Counted from the stretch's first letter, positions 24,960-33,715 are shown. The stretch: 64,000 bases of DNA from an uncultured Bacteroidales bacterium (GCA_902781045.1 CACZHT010000002.1:124001-188000); one strand, 5' to 3'. The notes: generated by a model from the letters alone, not told the origin. A program made the numbers and translations.

Positions 24960-26393
24960 TTACTTGACCAGCACTTTCTTGCCGCCATGGATATAGATGC
25001 CGGCTGGCAGATTGTCGCCGCGGAACTTGCGTCCCATGAGGTCGTAGTAGATGTCATCGTCGGCAGTGCCGGCCTTGACATCACTGATGGCCGAGTTGCC
25101 GATGGGCAGCACAATTTCGCCCAGATTGATGTCGTCCTCCTCGGTGTACAGCTCACTGTCAAGCACCGACTGCCAGTCGACCAGATAGCTCACCTGATAG
25201 TCGACAAAGGCATTGAGCTCAGTGGCGAACTCTCCGTTCTCGTCGGTGGTGACATAGACAGGCACAGTGCCGGCGGTGCGCTGTCCTGCAGGATTGTTGA
25301 GCGGCTTGACACTGAAGCTCACCTGCACATTGGGCACAGGCTTACCGGCCAAGTCGACCACCACACCATTGACGCGCATAACCGACATATAGATGATGTT
25401 GGACGCGTTGCTCACGCCATCGACGGTGTAGACTGCCTGCACACCGATGCGGCGGTCAAACAGGCGAGCCTCGTCGGTGTTGTTCTGGAAGAAGTAGACG
25501 CGCGTGCCGTCCCAGCTGATGATGTTCATATAGTCGCTGTAGTTCAAGGGTATCTCGGTGAGGTCGCCATCGGCAAAGATGTCGCCGGGGCCATACTCAT
25601 CGGCCTTGAAGGTGAACAGCTGGTCATCGTCCATGTAGATGCGATAGCTGTAGTTCTCCTCATAGAGGCGGTTGCCGTCCACATCGAAGGGCATGATGTG
25701 GAAGTGGAAGTTGGCCTTTTCCCACTCGCTGCCATTCTCGTATGCCAGCTGGACAGGGTCGCAGGGCACAGCAGGCTTGGCCTCGGTCATCGGGGTGAGC
25801 ACGGTGTTCCAGCTCATGAAGCCTGCCCATGTGCCGTCGGACAACACGGCTCCCAGGCCGGTAGCCTCCCAGCCCTGATAACCGGTTCCGTTATACATCT
25901 CACCCTCGGTGTTCTGCAGGGTCAGCACATGAGTCTCGGGGTCGACGGTGAACACAGCCTGAGTCACGCTCGGATCGGGCACAAACCTGACATGCTCCAT
26001 CAGTGCTTCATCGGGTATAGTCGAGCCAAAGACCAGGCTGATGTCCAGAGAGTTGTAGTCATCATAGCACACGACCTGCCCCATGTCGACCGTGATTTGC
26101 GTGCCATCGTCACTGAGCTTGCCAGGTGTCCAATATTCGCTGAAGTACTCATCCAAGCGATAGACCAGGTTCTGAAAGTAGACCGTCTCGCCATCGGGGG
26201 CATAGACCACCTTAACCAGGTCGGTCTGTTCGCCGATAAACACATCCATCAGGCTGAATATGGCCTGTCCAGAACGTGAGTAAAGCACAGCCTCGCCCTC
26301 GGGTTGCTCACTGATGATGCGACTTGGTGCAGCCGTCATCGATGCAGCTGCAGTAGCACATAATGCCGCCAATAAGAGTAAATGTTTTTTCAT
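24960..26393 (-). CDS. Secreted protein with Bacteroidales C-terminal tail, unknown function
   Basis: 477 residues. Signal peptide MKKHLLLLAALCATAAASMTAA. Most of the protein is beta-rich with many Asp/Tyr residues and I do not recognise a family. Around residues 355-420 is a carboxypeptidase-regulatory/Ig-like segment (VNGVVVDLAGKPVPNVQVSFSVKPLN...VYVTTDENGEFATEL), as in CarboxypepD_reg domains. The C-terminus (YDLMGRKFRGDNLPAGIYIHGGKKVLVK) is the short sorting-like tail also seen on the beta-helix and CBM26/LRR proteins here. Likely cell-surface or secreted. Confidence 0.8.
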   Translation of the reverse strand: MKKHLLLLAALCATAAASMTAAPSRIISEQPEGEAVLYSRSGQAIFSLMDVFIGEQTDLVKVVYAPDGETVYFQNLVYRLDEYFSEYWTPGKLSDDGTQITVDMGQVVCYDDYNSLDISLVFGSTIPDEALMEHVRFVPDPSVTQAVFTVDPETHVLTLQNTEGEMYNGTGYQGWEATGLGAVLSDGTWAGFMSWNTVLTPMTEAKPAVPCDPVQLAYENGSEWEKANFHFHIMPFDVDGNRLYEENYSYRIYMDDDQLFTFKADEYGPGDIFADGDLTEIPLNYSDYMNIISWDGTRVYFFQNNTDEARLFDRRIGVQAVYTVDGVSNASNIIYMSVMRVNGVVVDLAGKPVPNVQVSFSVKPLNNPAGQRTAGTVPVYVTTDENGEFATELNAFVDYQVSYLVDWQSVLDSELYTEEDDINLGEIVLPIGNSAISDVKAGTADDDIYYDLMGRKFRGDNLPAGIYIHGGKKVLVK

Positions 26394-26431
26394 AAAGTCA
26401 TTATTAAGTTAATATATCATTGAATGTGACG

Positions 26432-26439
26432 CAAAATTA
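26432..26439 (-). promoter_or_regulatory. -7 promoter box of secreted tail-bearing protein
   Basis: Minus-strand TAATTTTG, exact TAnnTTTG match, 38 nt upstream of the start. Confidence 0.6.
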
Positions 26440-26583
26440 CCGATTCGAGCAGCAAAAAGCAACTCCAACCGCCCTTTTTAACTCAATTTTAACGCTCCAG
26501 CTAGTCTACCGTAACATCTTTGTAAATGTTTTGCAACACATGCCACTCTCAGTCCACCCCACACTGCTCAACCAGGCATCAAA

Positions 26584-26659
26584 TGATACAATCGGGACGG
26601 TTCTGTTTTGTATCATTTCGACGGAATGATACAAAACAGAACCGTCCCCGATTGTATCA
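26584..26659. repeat. Long inverted repeat (34-bp arms), likely terminator or REP/MITE-like element
   Basis: 26584-26617 pairs with 26625-26659 over 34 bp with one bulged C, around a loop of about 7 nt. It starts 7 nt after the DUF4292 stop on the minus strand, so it can terminate that operon. The arms are far longer than a terminator needs, and the arm sequence contains TGATACAA/TTGTATCA twice, suggesting a mobile palindromic element. Confidence 0.7.
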
Positions 26660-26665
26660 CATTCC

Positions 26666-27502
26666 TCACAGAATGGAGGTAATCTGATTGGCACTGAGGC
26701 GCTTGTAGCCTTCGCCGGGTTTAGAGTCGTCGATGGTGAATGTGATGCCCCAGGTGATGTCTTTGAGATCCAGCGAGATGCCTAATTTGGTAGCCCCGAC
26801 CTGGGCACTGACATCGGCACGATGGGCGATGGAGCCGGCCAGTGTGGTAAACACATGGCTGTATCGCGCGGTGTAGGGTGCGCTACCAGCCCGCGCGGGG
26901 GTGACAGTGAGCGATTGCATCTGGTTCTTAGCGTTGATGCCAAACTCGTAGCTGAATCCACTGGGCTGCTGCTTGGGCTGGAGGCGGAAGTTGGTGCCAT
27001 CGGCGATGAGCTGCACCAGCGCCTTGTTTGCGCCATTGACAGTGCCACTGCCTAGCACAAATGCCCGCCCCATAAAGATGTCCTGCAGTGTACCCACAGT
27101 GATGGGTAGGCCGTTGGTGATGAGCGAGATGGGCTCGGCGACATAACGCTTGTGGTACTTATCGACCACAAGCACACTGTCGTTAGTAACGACCAGCTTG
27201 GCCACCTCGATGCCCAGCATGGGACGCACCGAGATATAGATGGCCTTGTCGCGAATCATGCGTATGTGCATTGCGCTTGACAGGGTCTGCGATCCGGTAA
27301 CCTTGATGCTGCCGCCAGCCTGCATGGTGGTCCATCCACCTTGAGTTGCAGCGAATGCAGCGAGTTGTTGATCGAGTGTTTCCTTTCCTGCCTGGGTAGC
27401 AGTGGTGACAGTAGATGTAGTGACAATGCTGTCTTTTTTTGCTCGGCATCCATTGGCGATTATTGCCAGAATAGAGAGTGCGATGATGAGTGTCTTCTTC
27501 AT
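26666..27502 (-). CDS. DUF4292 lipoprotein
   Basis: 278 residues. Lipoprotein signal MKKTLIIALSILAIIANGC. The body matches the DUF4292 pattern: GSIKVTGSQTLSSAMHIRMIRDKAIYISVRPMLGIEVAKLVVTNDSVLVVDKYHKRYV, a LolA/LolB-like convex beta-sheet. In Bacteroidota this gene regularly follows a TPR protein and dut, and it is suspected to work in lipoprotein or envelope handling; that role is inference. It begins 10 nt downstream of the TPR gene on the same strand. Confidence 0.88.
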   Translation of the reverse strand: MKKTLIIALSILAIIANGCRAKKDSIVTTSTVTTATQAGKETLDQQLAAFAATQGGWTTMQAGGSIKVTGSQTLSSAMHIRMIRDKAIYISVRPMLGIEVAKLVVTNDSVLVVDKYHKRYVAEPISLITNGLPITVGTLQDIFMGRAFVLGSGTVNGANKALVQLIADGTNFRLQPKQQPSGFSYEFGINAKNQMQSLTVTPARAGSAPYTARYSHVFTTLAGSIAHRADVSAQVGATKLGISLDLKDITWGITFTIDDSKPGEGYKRLSANQITSIL

Positions 27503-27512
27503 TCTATACTAT

Positions 27513-29258
27513 TCATTTAAAGAAAATGGTGCGGTGCTTGACTTTGCGTTGCAGCAGTTCATTGTCAGGCATGAGCTTGAGTGCCTTCTGCCACTGCTCG
27601 ATGGCGGCCTCATGGTCGCCGTTCATAAACAGAATGTCGCCATAGTGGTCAAGCAGGTCACCGCTTGGCGAATCATCGTTCTCAATGGCACTCTTGATGT
27701 AGACCAGTGCCATTTGATAGTCCTTCTTGACAAAGAACACCCAAGCGTAGGTGTCGAGATAAGTTGCGTTCTGTGGCATGTCTTTGACCGCCATGGCCGC
27801 CATACGCTCGGCCTTGTCCAGGTCACGGTTGCTCAATGCCAGGAAGTAGGCATAGTTGTTCATGATGCCGGAGTTGAGAGGATTGAGCTGCAGTGCCTGC
27901 TCATAGGCCTGAAACGAACGGATGGTGTCGCCTAACTCGAAGTAGACATCACCCATGCCGCCAATGAGGTCGCTGCGCGTCTCGACATCGGCACTGTCGG
28001 TGAGCATGAGCGCTTTCTCGTAGGTCTGCAATGACTTGTCGTACTGCTTGATTTGGAAGTAGGCCGGCGCAATGTAGCGGTATAGGTCCAAGCTGTCGGG
28101 GTTGTACTCCAGGGCCTTATCGCCTGCTGCGATGGCAGCAGGAATATTCTCGTCCATGATATTGACAATCATGAGTTTGCGCCACATCTGGGCATCGGTG
28201 GGTCGCACATCTAGCACATAGCCCAACTGCTCGGCTGCATGGCGGTAGTCCTTGCGAGCGATGAGGTACTCGCTGTAGAGGTCGTGAATCTGAGCCTCAT
28301 GCGGATGCAGCTCGAGCACAACATTCATCAGTGTGTCGACTCGTCCGGTGGAGTCATTGGCCGCGATGCGGTCGCGCATGAAGTCGATGAGCACCTGCAT
28401 CTTGTCCTCAACCTCCAGGTTCTCGTTGACCAGTGCCTGCCGCACCTGTTGCTCGTAGGCAGCCGAGTCGCCCACCATATTATAATATTGTGCCTTGGCC
28501 AGGTAGGTGTAGCCGTTGTCGGGCTCGGCCTGCTGGGCACGGTCCAGATAGACCAGTGCACTGTCCTGACGACCCAGTTGGGTGAGCAATGCGCTCATGG
28601 TGATGTTATACATGGCGTTCTCGGGTGCTGTGGCCAGCAGAGCGCGCATCTGTGCAATGGCGCTGGCCGTGTCATTCAGGGCCATGTAGGCCGACACCTT
28701 GCGCGAGGTCAGTTGCATCGACTTGCCATGGAGTGTCTCGATGGAGTCGAATGTGGCAATTGCCCCACGATAGTCGCCGGTCTGCGCTTGTGCGTGCGCC
28801 AACCGCGCCTGCAGCTCCAGCTTGTTGGGGTTGCGGTCGCTCAGTGTCTTGATGGCCCGCAGTGCCTCCTCGGGATGACCCAGCATCATGCAGGCATCGC
28901 TGTAGAAAGTGGTCTCGTAGAAGTCGCCGGGAGCGGCCTCAAAGTGCTGCTTCATCAGCTGCAGCCCACGCTCGGCCCGCTGCTTGGTCATGTTCTCCAT
29001 CGTGAGCAGACAGTAGCCCAGATAGAACGACACAGCGGTGTTGGTCGAGTCGATATCGTGGGCGGTCTGGAGCAGGTCGTAGTAGGCATCGAGCCGGTCG
29101 TGCGACTTGTGGTTCTGCGCCTCTAGGAAGATATACTCGGCCTTGCGCCGATCCTGCTCGGTAACGCGCGGCTTGCCACCGCCTGCCATAGCCATGGGCA
29201 CTACCACCAGCAGTACCAGCAACGTCAGGACTATGTTTCGTGCTTGGTTCATTCGCAT
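27513..29258 (-). CDS. Exported tetratricopeptide-repeat protein
   Basis: 581 residues from ATG at 29258 (another at 29252), chosen because MRMNQARNIVLTLLVLLVVVPMAMA is a signal peptide; the longer in-frame form adds an unlikely hydrophilic N-terminus. The rest is TPR solenoid, for example DFYETTFYSDACMMLGHPEEALRAIK, YNPDSLDLYRYIAPAYFQIKQYDKSLQTYEKALM, DVYFELGDTIRSFQAYEQALQLNP, YDTYAWVFFVKKDYQMALVYIKSAIE. TPR proteins scaffold complexes; this one would act in the periplasm or on the outer membrane. Conserved gene order dut-TPR-DUF4292 suggests a common envelope function. Confidence 0.88.
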   Translation of the reverse strand: MRMNQARNIVLTLLVLLVVVPMAMAGGGKPRVTEQDRRKAEYIFLEAQNHKSHDRLDAYYDLLQTAHDIDSTNTAVSFYLGYCLLTMENMTKQRAERGLQLMKQHFEAAPGDFYETTFYSDACMMLGHPEEALRAIKTLSDRNPNKLELQARLAHAQAQTGDYRGAIATFDSIETLHGKSMQLTSRKVSAYMALNDTASAIAQMRALLATAPENAMYNITMSALLTQLGRQDSALVYLDRAQQAEPDNGYTYLAKAQYYNMVGDSAAYEQQVRQALVNENLEVEDKMQVLIDFMRDRIAANDSTGRVDTLMNVVLELHPHEAQIHDLYSEYLIARKDYRHAAEQLGYVLDVRPTDAQMWRKLMIVNIMDENIPAAIAAGDKALEYNPDSLDLYRYIAPAYFQIKQYDKSLQTYEKALMLTDSADVETRSDLIGGMGDVYFELGDTIRSFQAYEQALQLNPLNSGIMNNYAYFLALSNRDLDKAERMAAMAVKDMPQNATYLDTYAWVFFVKKDYQMALVYIKSAIENDDSPSGDLLDHYGDILFMNGDHEAAIEQWQKALKLMPDNELLQRKVKHRTIFFK

Positions 29259-29280
29259 TGTTGAAATTGTCTGTACAGTG

Positions 29281-29299
29281 GCCGCAACGCTGTTGCGGC
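29281..29299. repeat. Small inverted repeat upstream of TPR gene
   Basis: GCCGCAAC (29281-29288) and GTTGCGGC (29292-29299) with a 3-nt loop, in the 99-nt spacer between dut and the TPR gene. It could attenuate or stabilise the dut transcript; there is no T run on the minus strand, so it is not a full terminator. Confidence 0.4.
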
Positions 29300-29357
29300 T
29301 TACTGAAAACAGCAGACTCAAACTACAAACTATTAACTTCTAACTCTTAACTATTAA

Positions 29358-29801
29358 CTATTTGTTGCCTGTGTGCCCGAAGCCTCCAGCTCCACGTTCG
29401 GTCTGGTCCAGCACATCGACCGCCTGCCACTGTACAGTCTCATGTCGGGCAACAACCATCTGACAAATGCGCTCACCATCCTCGATGGTCTGTGGCTCGT
29501 TGCTCAGGTTAGCGATGATGACGCACACCTCTCCCCGGTAGTCGGCATCGATGGTGCCGGGGGTGTTCAGCACCGTCAGTCCACGCTTCAGTGCCAACCC
29601 GCTGCGGGGTCTGATTTGGCACTCATATCCCTGTGGCAGAGCGATGTAAATGCCCGTGTGCAACAATGTGCGCTCGAGCGGTTGCAAGGCGACCGGCTCA
29701 TCGAGCCATGCCCGCAAGTCCATGCCCGCGCTCTGCTCGGTGCTATAGGCGGGCAACGGATGCGGCCCGCGATTGACTATCTTGACTTGAACTTTTTCCA
29801 T
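29358..29801 (-). CDS. dut: dUTP diphosphatase
   Basis: 147 residues from ATG at 29801 ([12 protein letters not shown]...), the usual length for a homotrimeric dUTPase; a longer open frame runs past the promoter and is rejected. All five motifs are visible: SAGMDLRAW (I), [11 protein letters not shown] (II), [14 protein letters not shown] (III), [11 protein letters not shown] (IV) and [13 protein letters not shown] (V, the flexible C-terminal arm closing the active site). It hydrolyses dUTP to dUMP, keeping uracil out of DNA and feeding dTMP synthesis. First gene of dut-TPR-DUF4292; divergent from dgt. Confidence 0.97.
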   Translation of the reverse strand: MEKVQVKIVNRGPHPLPAYSTEQSAGMDLRAWLDEPVALQPLERTLLHTGIYIALPQGYECQIRPRSGLALKRGLTVLNTPGTIDADYRGEVCVIIANLSNEPQTIEDGERICQMVVARHETVQWQAVDVLDQTERGAGGFGHTGNK

Positions 29802-29821
29802 CTGTTTTGCTATTGAACTTG

Positions 29822-29829
29822 CAAATTTA
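29822..29829 (-). promoter_or_regulatory. -7 promoter box of dut operon
   Basis: Minus-strand TAAATTTG, exact match, 20 nt upstream of dut. Confidence 0.65.
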
Positions 29830-29931
29830 GTGCAAAAAGCGCAATCCCCCACCCTCTCAACCGCTAAAAAAACAAAACAGGCACCTATTGAGAGTTGATA
29901 ATCATTTTTTTGATAATTCTGAGAAAAGTAG

Positions 29932-29939
29932 TACTTTTG
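29932..29939 (+). promoter_or_regulatory. -7 promoter box of dgt with -33 TTTG
   Basis: TACTTTTG at 29932-29939, TTTG at about 29909-29912, roughly 19 nt apart; 18 nt upstream of the dgt start. Confidence 0.7.
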
Positions 29940-29957
29940 CAAAAAAGATTGTACATC

Positions 29958-31286
29958 ATGTCAATGAACTGGGACAAACTGATATGTGACAAGCGATTGG
30001 GGCTTGAGGACCACCACGACACCAAAGGGGGCGTGCGCAGCGACTTTGAGCGCGACTATGACCGCTTGGTGTTCTCGTCGCCGTTCCGCCGCTTGCAGAA
30101 TAAGACACAAGTGTTTCCGTTGCCGGGCAGCATCTTTGTTCACAACCGCTTGACGCACAGCCTGGAGGTGTCGAGCGTGGGCAAGTCGCTGGCCCGCGAG
30201 ATAGCCATCCGACTCATGCCGCGCTACCAGGGCGAGCCGTGGGTCGACAAACTGCGTGACATGGGCGAGATTGTGGCCGCCGCCTGCCTGGCCCATGACC
30301 TGGGCAACCCGCCGTTCGGCCACTCGGGCGAGAAGACCATCGGGGCCTATTTCAGCGAAGGGGCAGGCCTGGCATTGAAGGACAAATTCACGCCTGGGCA
30401 GTGGAACGACCTGATCCACTTTGAGGGTAACGCCAACTCGCTGCGCACACTGGTGCATCAGTTCAAGGGGCGCCGTCCTGGCGGATTTGCAATGACCTAC
30501 TCGACGCTGGCCTCGATAGTCAAGTATCCCTACTCGTCGTCGGAAGCCGGTGCAAAAGGCAAGTTTGGCTTCTTCACCAGCGAGAAAGAAATCTTTGAGC
30601 GCATCGCCACCGAACTGGGCATGGTGCAGCTGGGTCCGGAGCGCTATGCGCGTCATCCACTGGTCTATCTGGTCGAGGCGGCCGACGACATCTGTTATCA
30701 GGTGATGGACATCGAGGACGGCCACAAGCTGAAGATTATCAGTACCGAGGAGACCATCGAGCTGCTGCTCGCCTTCTTTGACGACAATCGGCAGGAACAC
30801 ATGCGCGAAGTGATGACGCACGTTGCCGACCCCAACGAGAAGATTGGCTACCTGCGGTCGTGCACGGTGGGGCTGCTGGTGCAGGAGTGCGCCCTGACCT
30901 TTGTCGACCACGAGGGCGAAATCATGGCCGGCACGTTCGACGGTTCGCTCATCGACCATGTGTCGGAGCGCGCCGCACAGGGCTACCAGCGTTGCAGCCG
31001 CCTGGCCTACGAGAAACTGTACCGCGCCAGCTATGTGGTGGACGTCGACCTGGCCGGTAACCGCATCATCAACCTGCTGCTCGAGAAGCTCATCGAGGCC
31101 GTGCTGCACCCCGAGCGTAACTACTCGCAATTGCTGCTCAACAAGTTCCCGCAGCAGTATGACGTGCACGCTCCCACGCTGTTCGAGAAAATCCAGGCCG
31201 TGCTCGACCACATCAGCGCCATGACCGACGTGTATGCGCTGAACCTCTACCGCCAGCTCGACGGCATCGCCCTGCCCACAGTCTAA
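29958..31286 (+). CDS. dgt: Deoxyguanosinetriphosphate triphosphohydrolase (HD domain)
   Basis: 442 residues from ATG at 29958, just after the promoter. The HD-domain metal ligands are H67 ([11 protein letters not shown]), H113-D114 ([15 protein letters not shown]) and a later Asp in [17 protein letters not shown]. The N-terminal [15 protein letters not shown] is the typical dGTPase opening. It cleaves dGTP (and often other dNTPs) to the nucleoside and tripolyphosphate, lowering dNTP pools; such enzymes also limit phage replication in some bacteria. It shares a divergent intergenic region with dut, pairing two dNTP-pool enzymes. Confidence 0.95.
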   Translation: MSMNWDKLICDKRLGLEDHHDTKGGVRSDFERDYDRLVFSSPFRRLQNKTQVFPLPGSIFVHNRLTHSLEVSSVGKSLAREIAIRLMPRYQGEPWVDKLRDMGEIVAAACLAHDLGNPPFGHSGEKTIGAYFSEGAGLALKDKFTPGQWNDLIHFEGNANSLRTLVHQFKGRRPGGFAMTYSTLASIVKYPYSSSEAGAKGKFGFFTSEKEIFERIATELGMVQLGPERYARHPLVYLVEAADDICYQVMDIEDGHKLKIISTEETIELLLAFFDDNRQEHMREVMTHVADPNEKIGYLRSCTVGLLVQECALTFVDHEGEIMAGTFDGSLIDHVSERAAQGYQRCSRLAYEKLYRASYVVDVDLAGNRIINLLLEKLIEAVLHPERNYSQLLLNKFPQQYDVHAPTLFEKIQAVLDHISAMTDVYALNLYRQLDGIALPTV

Positions 31287-31354
31287 GGACAGAGCAACTT
31301 TTTTAGACTTGAATAAATTGGCTCGTTTTTGGCCGTTATAAAATTAATAGTGAT

Positions 31355-31362
31355 TATCTTTG
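31355..31362 (+). promoter_or_regulatory. -7 promoter box of nuclease island
   Basis: TATCTTTG, exact TAnnTTTG match, 42 nt upstream of the truncated vsr and the likely promoter of the downstream DUF1016 and HNH genes. Confidence 0.65.
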
Positions 31363-31403
31363 TAGTTTCTATGAAAATAACGTAAAATGCGTTGTAACTA
31401 TCT

Positions 31404-31628
31404 ATGGCTGACCGCATGACGAAAGAGCAACGGCATCGTTGCATGAGCCATATAAAAGGCCGAGACACCAAGCCGGGACTCTTGGTGCACAATTTTTTGT
31501 TCATTACTGCTTACAATGAGCAAAATCGTGTTGAAGAGAATAAAGCAAAGATGTTCAACCTTGAAGAAAGCAACTTGCCAATAGCGGCAGAACCAACCGC
31601 AAGCTATGGACTTCAAAATAACCGATAA
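31404..31628 (+). pseudogene. vsr: Truncated very-short-patch-repair endonuclease fused to unrelated sequence
   Basis: The first about 30 codons (MADRMTKEQRHRCMSHIKGRDTKP) match the N-terminal helix of Vsr endonucleases (M-S-x-I-x-x-x-D-T-K-P-E). After LLVHNFLF the sequence changes to text with no Vsr character (ITAYNEQNRVEENKAKMFNLEESN...). The catalytic Asp and His residues and the zinc site are absent, so it cannot be active. Full Vsr proteins are about 130-150 residues; this ORF has 74. It ends 5 nt before the DUF1016 gene, so the fused end may now act only as a leader. Confidence 0.65.
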
Positions 31629-31633
31629 CTACA

Positions 31634-32776
31634 ATGGCGAATCATAGACAAGCTCCCGTTGAAACGAAAGAATATAACGAATGGCTGGCTCATGTGAAGA
31701 CAGGCATTCGTCATTGCCAAATCAAAGCCGCTATAAGTGTCAACAAAGGCTTACTTCAATTGTATTGGCAACTGGGTCATGACATTACCATAAAGCAGAG
31801 TGAGGCAAAATGGGGTGACGGACTTATTGCGCGACTTAGTCGTGACCTCACCGCTGAATTTCCAGAAATGAAAGGGTGGAGCGAAAGCAACTTGAGAAGA
31901 ATCAAAAAATGGTATCAGTCTTATTCTGGGGCTTTTGCAATTCGGGCACAAGTTGTGCCCAAATTAAGTAGCAGCCACTCAGAAGGCGAAACGACTACCG
32001 CAAACCTTGAGATTGCTGATTCTAAGTCGACTCTTGAAACTCCGATTGCATCCAATTTCTTCTCTGTTCCATGGGGACACCATGTTGTGATTATGCAGAA
32101 ATGCAAAGATTTGGACAAGGCGATATTTTACATTGAACAGACTGTTGAGAACAATTGGAGTCGATCAACCTTGGAATGGCAAATCGAGAGTCAGCTATAT
32201 GAGCGAAAAGGTAAGGCGATAACCAATTTCTCACACACCCTACCACAACCGCAGAGCGATTTGGCTCAGCAGTTGACTAAAGATCCCTATGTGATTGATT
32301 TGATGGGGATAAGGCCGGAAATGACTGAGCGAGAAATCGAAAATCACCTTAATGCTCATATCGCAAGGTACTTACTTGAACTCGGCACGGGCTTCACCTT
32401 TTATGGAAACCAGGTACAAGTGACAGCCGGCAGTGGTGAGTTTCACATTGACCAGCTGTTCTATCATGTGAAGCTACACTGCTATGTAGTTGTTGAGTTA
32501 AAGACCGGGAAATTTAAGCCGGAGCACATCGGCCAACTAAATTTCTATGTTTCGGCCGTAGACGAACAACTAAAAACGGAACAAGACAATCCAACAATAG
32601 GCCTGCTCATTTGCAAGGACAAGGATGATGTTGTGGCGGAATATTCTTTACGGAATGTCGCCACCCCTATAGGCGTATCGTCAATGCGCATTTATGACGA
32701 CTTGATGAAGGAGTACAAGAGTTCGTTGCCTTCTATTGAAGATATAGAGAACAGCCTAAAGGATTATGATGAGTAA
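31634..32776 (+). CDS. DUF1016/YhcG-family PDDEXK nuclease
   Basis: 380 residues. The N-terminal DUF1016_N helical domain is clear (KAAISVNKGLLQLYWQLGHDITIKQSEAKWGDGLIARLSRDLTAEFPEMKGWSESNLRRIKKWYQSY). The C-terminal domain is PDDEXK-like: FHIDQLFYH then CYVVVELKTGKFKPEHIGQLNFYVSAVDE gives the D...(E/V)-x-K core and the trailing Gln. YhcG-type proteins occur beside type I restriction systems and as solitary nucleases; the exact activity is not settled. It is markedly more AT-rich than the flanking genes, which suggests horizontal transfer. 18 nt separates it from the HNH gene, probably one operon. Confidence 0.9.
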   Translation: MANHRQAPVETKEYNEWLAHVKTGIRHCQIKAAISVNKGLLQLYWQLGHDITIKQSEAKWGDGLIARLSRDLTAEFPEMKGWSESNLRRIKKWYQSYSGAFAIRAQVVPKLSSSHSEGETTTANLEIADSKSTLETPIASNFFSVPWGHHVVIMQKCKDLDKAIFYIEQTVENNWSRSTLEWQIESQLYERKGKAITNFSHTLPQPQSDLAQQLTKDPYVIDLMGIRPEMTEREIENHLNAHIARYLLELGTGFTFYGNQVQVTAGSGEFHIDQLFYHVKLHCYVVVELKTGKFKPEHIGQLNFYVSAVDEQLKTEQDNPTIGLLICKDKDDVVAEYSLRNVATPIGVSSMRIYDDLMKEYKSSLPSIEDIENSLKDYDE

Positions 32777-32794
32777 TAATGAATTTGAGTGGCC

Positions 32795-33538
32795 ATGCAA
32801 CAGTCTCTCGAGCAATATTTCATCAACGAGCAATCAGACTTTTACAACTATCTGATTGATATTAATGCGTTCAAGCGCCCCAAGACTTATCGGGATTACA
32901 TCACTCGTCTACGATATGTATCGCAATTGTATCGCTTGGATAGTGGCATTACAAGCGAATATGTAGATTTCATTGTCGAAGACCTTAAACGAACTATGCG
33001 CGAACGGGATCGTTACAATACCATTAAAGGCATTAGTGATATTGCGTCTGGGTTACGCAAATTCCTTCAATACGCCAAATCTGATTACAAGCACATAATT
33101 GAGAACTCCGTATTGGCCCAAGAAAACGAAATTATCACAGACACATCAATCAGTGAGACAGAGAAAGATGCTGTTGTGAAATCTCGAATTGACCAAGGCT
33201 CATTCCGACAACGACTTGTTGACTATTGGCACGGTTGTTCAGTCACTCATTGCCAAACGCATTCACTTTTAATCGCATCACATATACGTCCATGGCGAAA
33301 ATCAGACAATATGCAACGCTTGGATGTCTACAATGGTCTGCTACTTATCCCTAATCTTGACAAGCTATTCGACAAGGGTTATATTTCATTTGACGATAAT
33401 GGCATTATAATTCTATCTGATTTTCTTCCTTTGAGTGAATATCGTTTGTTGGGCGTACAGCAAGGCATGCGACTTGTCCATATCGAGACAAACCACATTC
33501 CGTATCTTAAATTCCATCGAGAGAAATGTCTATTATAG
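32795..33538 (+). CDS. HNH endonuclease with integrase-SAM-like N-terminal region
   Basis: 247 residues from ATG at 32795 (a GTG two codons earlier is possible). Residues about 1-95 are helical (KTYRDYITRLRYVSQLY ... ITSEYVDFIVEDLKRTMRERDRYNTIKGISDIASGLRKFLQYA) and resemble the core-binding domain of tyrosine recombinases. The C-terminal half is an HNH_2-type nuclease: C148 and C153, H163 in ASHIRPW, N180 in YNGLLLIPNLDKLFDKG. It probably cuts DNA in a metal-dependent way; target and modification dependence are unknown. AT-rich like the DUF1016 gene. Its stop codon abuts the stop of a convergent acidic ORF. Confidence 0.85.
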   Translation: MQQSLEQYFINEQSDFYNYLIDINAFKRPKTYRDYITRLRYVSQLYRLDSGITSEYVDFIVEDLKRTMRERDRYNTIKGISDIASGLRKFLQYAKSDYKHIIENSVLAQENEIITDTSISETEKDAVVKSRIDQGSFRQRLVDYWHGCSVTHCQTHSLLIASHIRPWRKSDNMQRLDVYNGLLLIPNLDKLFDKGYISFDDNGIIILSDFLPLSEYRLLGVQQGMRLVHIETNHIPYLKFHREKCLL

Positions 33539-33715
33539 CTCTTGTTTGTTTAATTCTCGTAACAAGTCAAGAGCTTCATTCACTTGAGCCAGTACTCCTT
33601 CGCTTTCCTCAAGATACTCATCATCACAGATTGCCTCTATGCTGTCAGTGATGTAGTCACTTGCGGCCAATAGCGCCGCATCAATCATAGTTACTTGATT
33701 TTGACTGAGTGTCAT
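33533..33715 (-). CDS. Small acidic protein, unknown function
   Basis: 60 residues: 14 Asp/Glu against 2 Lys/Arg, with a helical pattern (MIDAALLAASDYITDSIEAICDDEYLEESEG then VLAQVNEALDLLRELNKQ). No family recognised. Its last codons overlap the 3' end of the HNH gene on the opposite strand, so the pair is convergent. A near-consensus promoter (TATCTTCG, one mismatch) lies about 20 nt upstream, which supports expression. The strong negative charge would suit a DNA mimic or an inhibitor of a nearby nuclease, which is speculation. Confidence 0.5.
   Translation of the reverse strand: MTLSQNQVTMIDAALLAASDYITDSIEAICDDEYLEESEGVLAQVNEALDLLRELNKQEL

Noticed and set aside
24891..26279. 462-codon plus-strand frame opposite the secreted tail-bearing protein
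   Set aside because: Antisense shadow of a gene with signal peptide and C-terminal tail; no promoter and no family.
31292..31403. Promoter region considered as tRNA or small RNA gene
   Set aside because: No cloverleaf or stable structure visible; it contains only the TATCTTTG promoter and AT-rich text.
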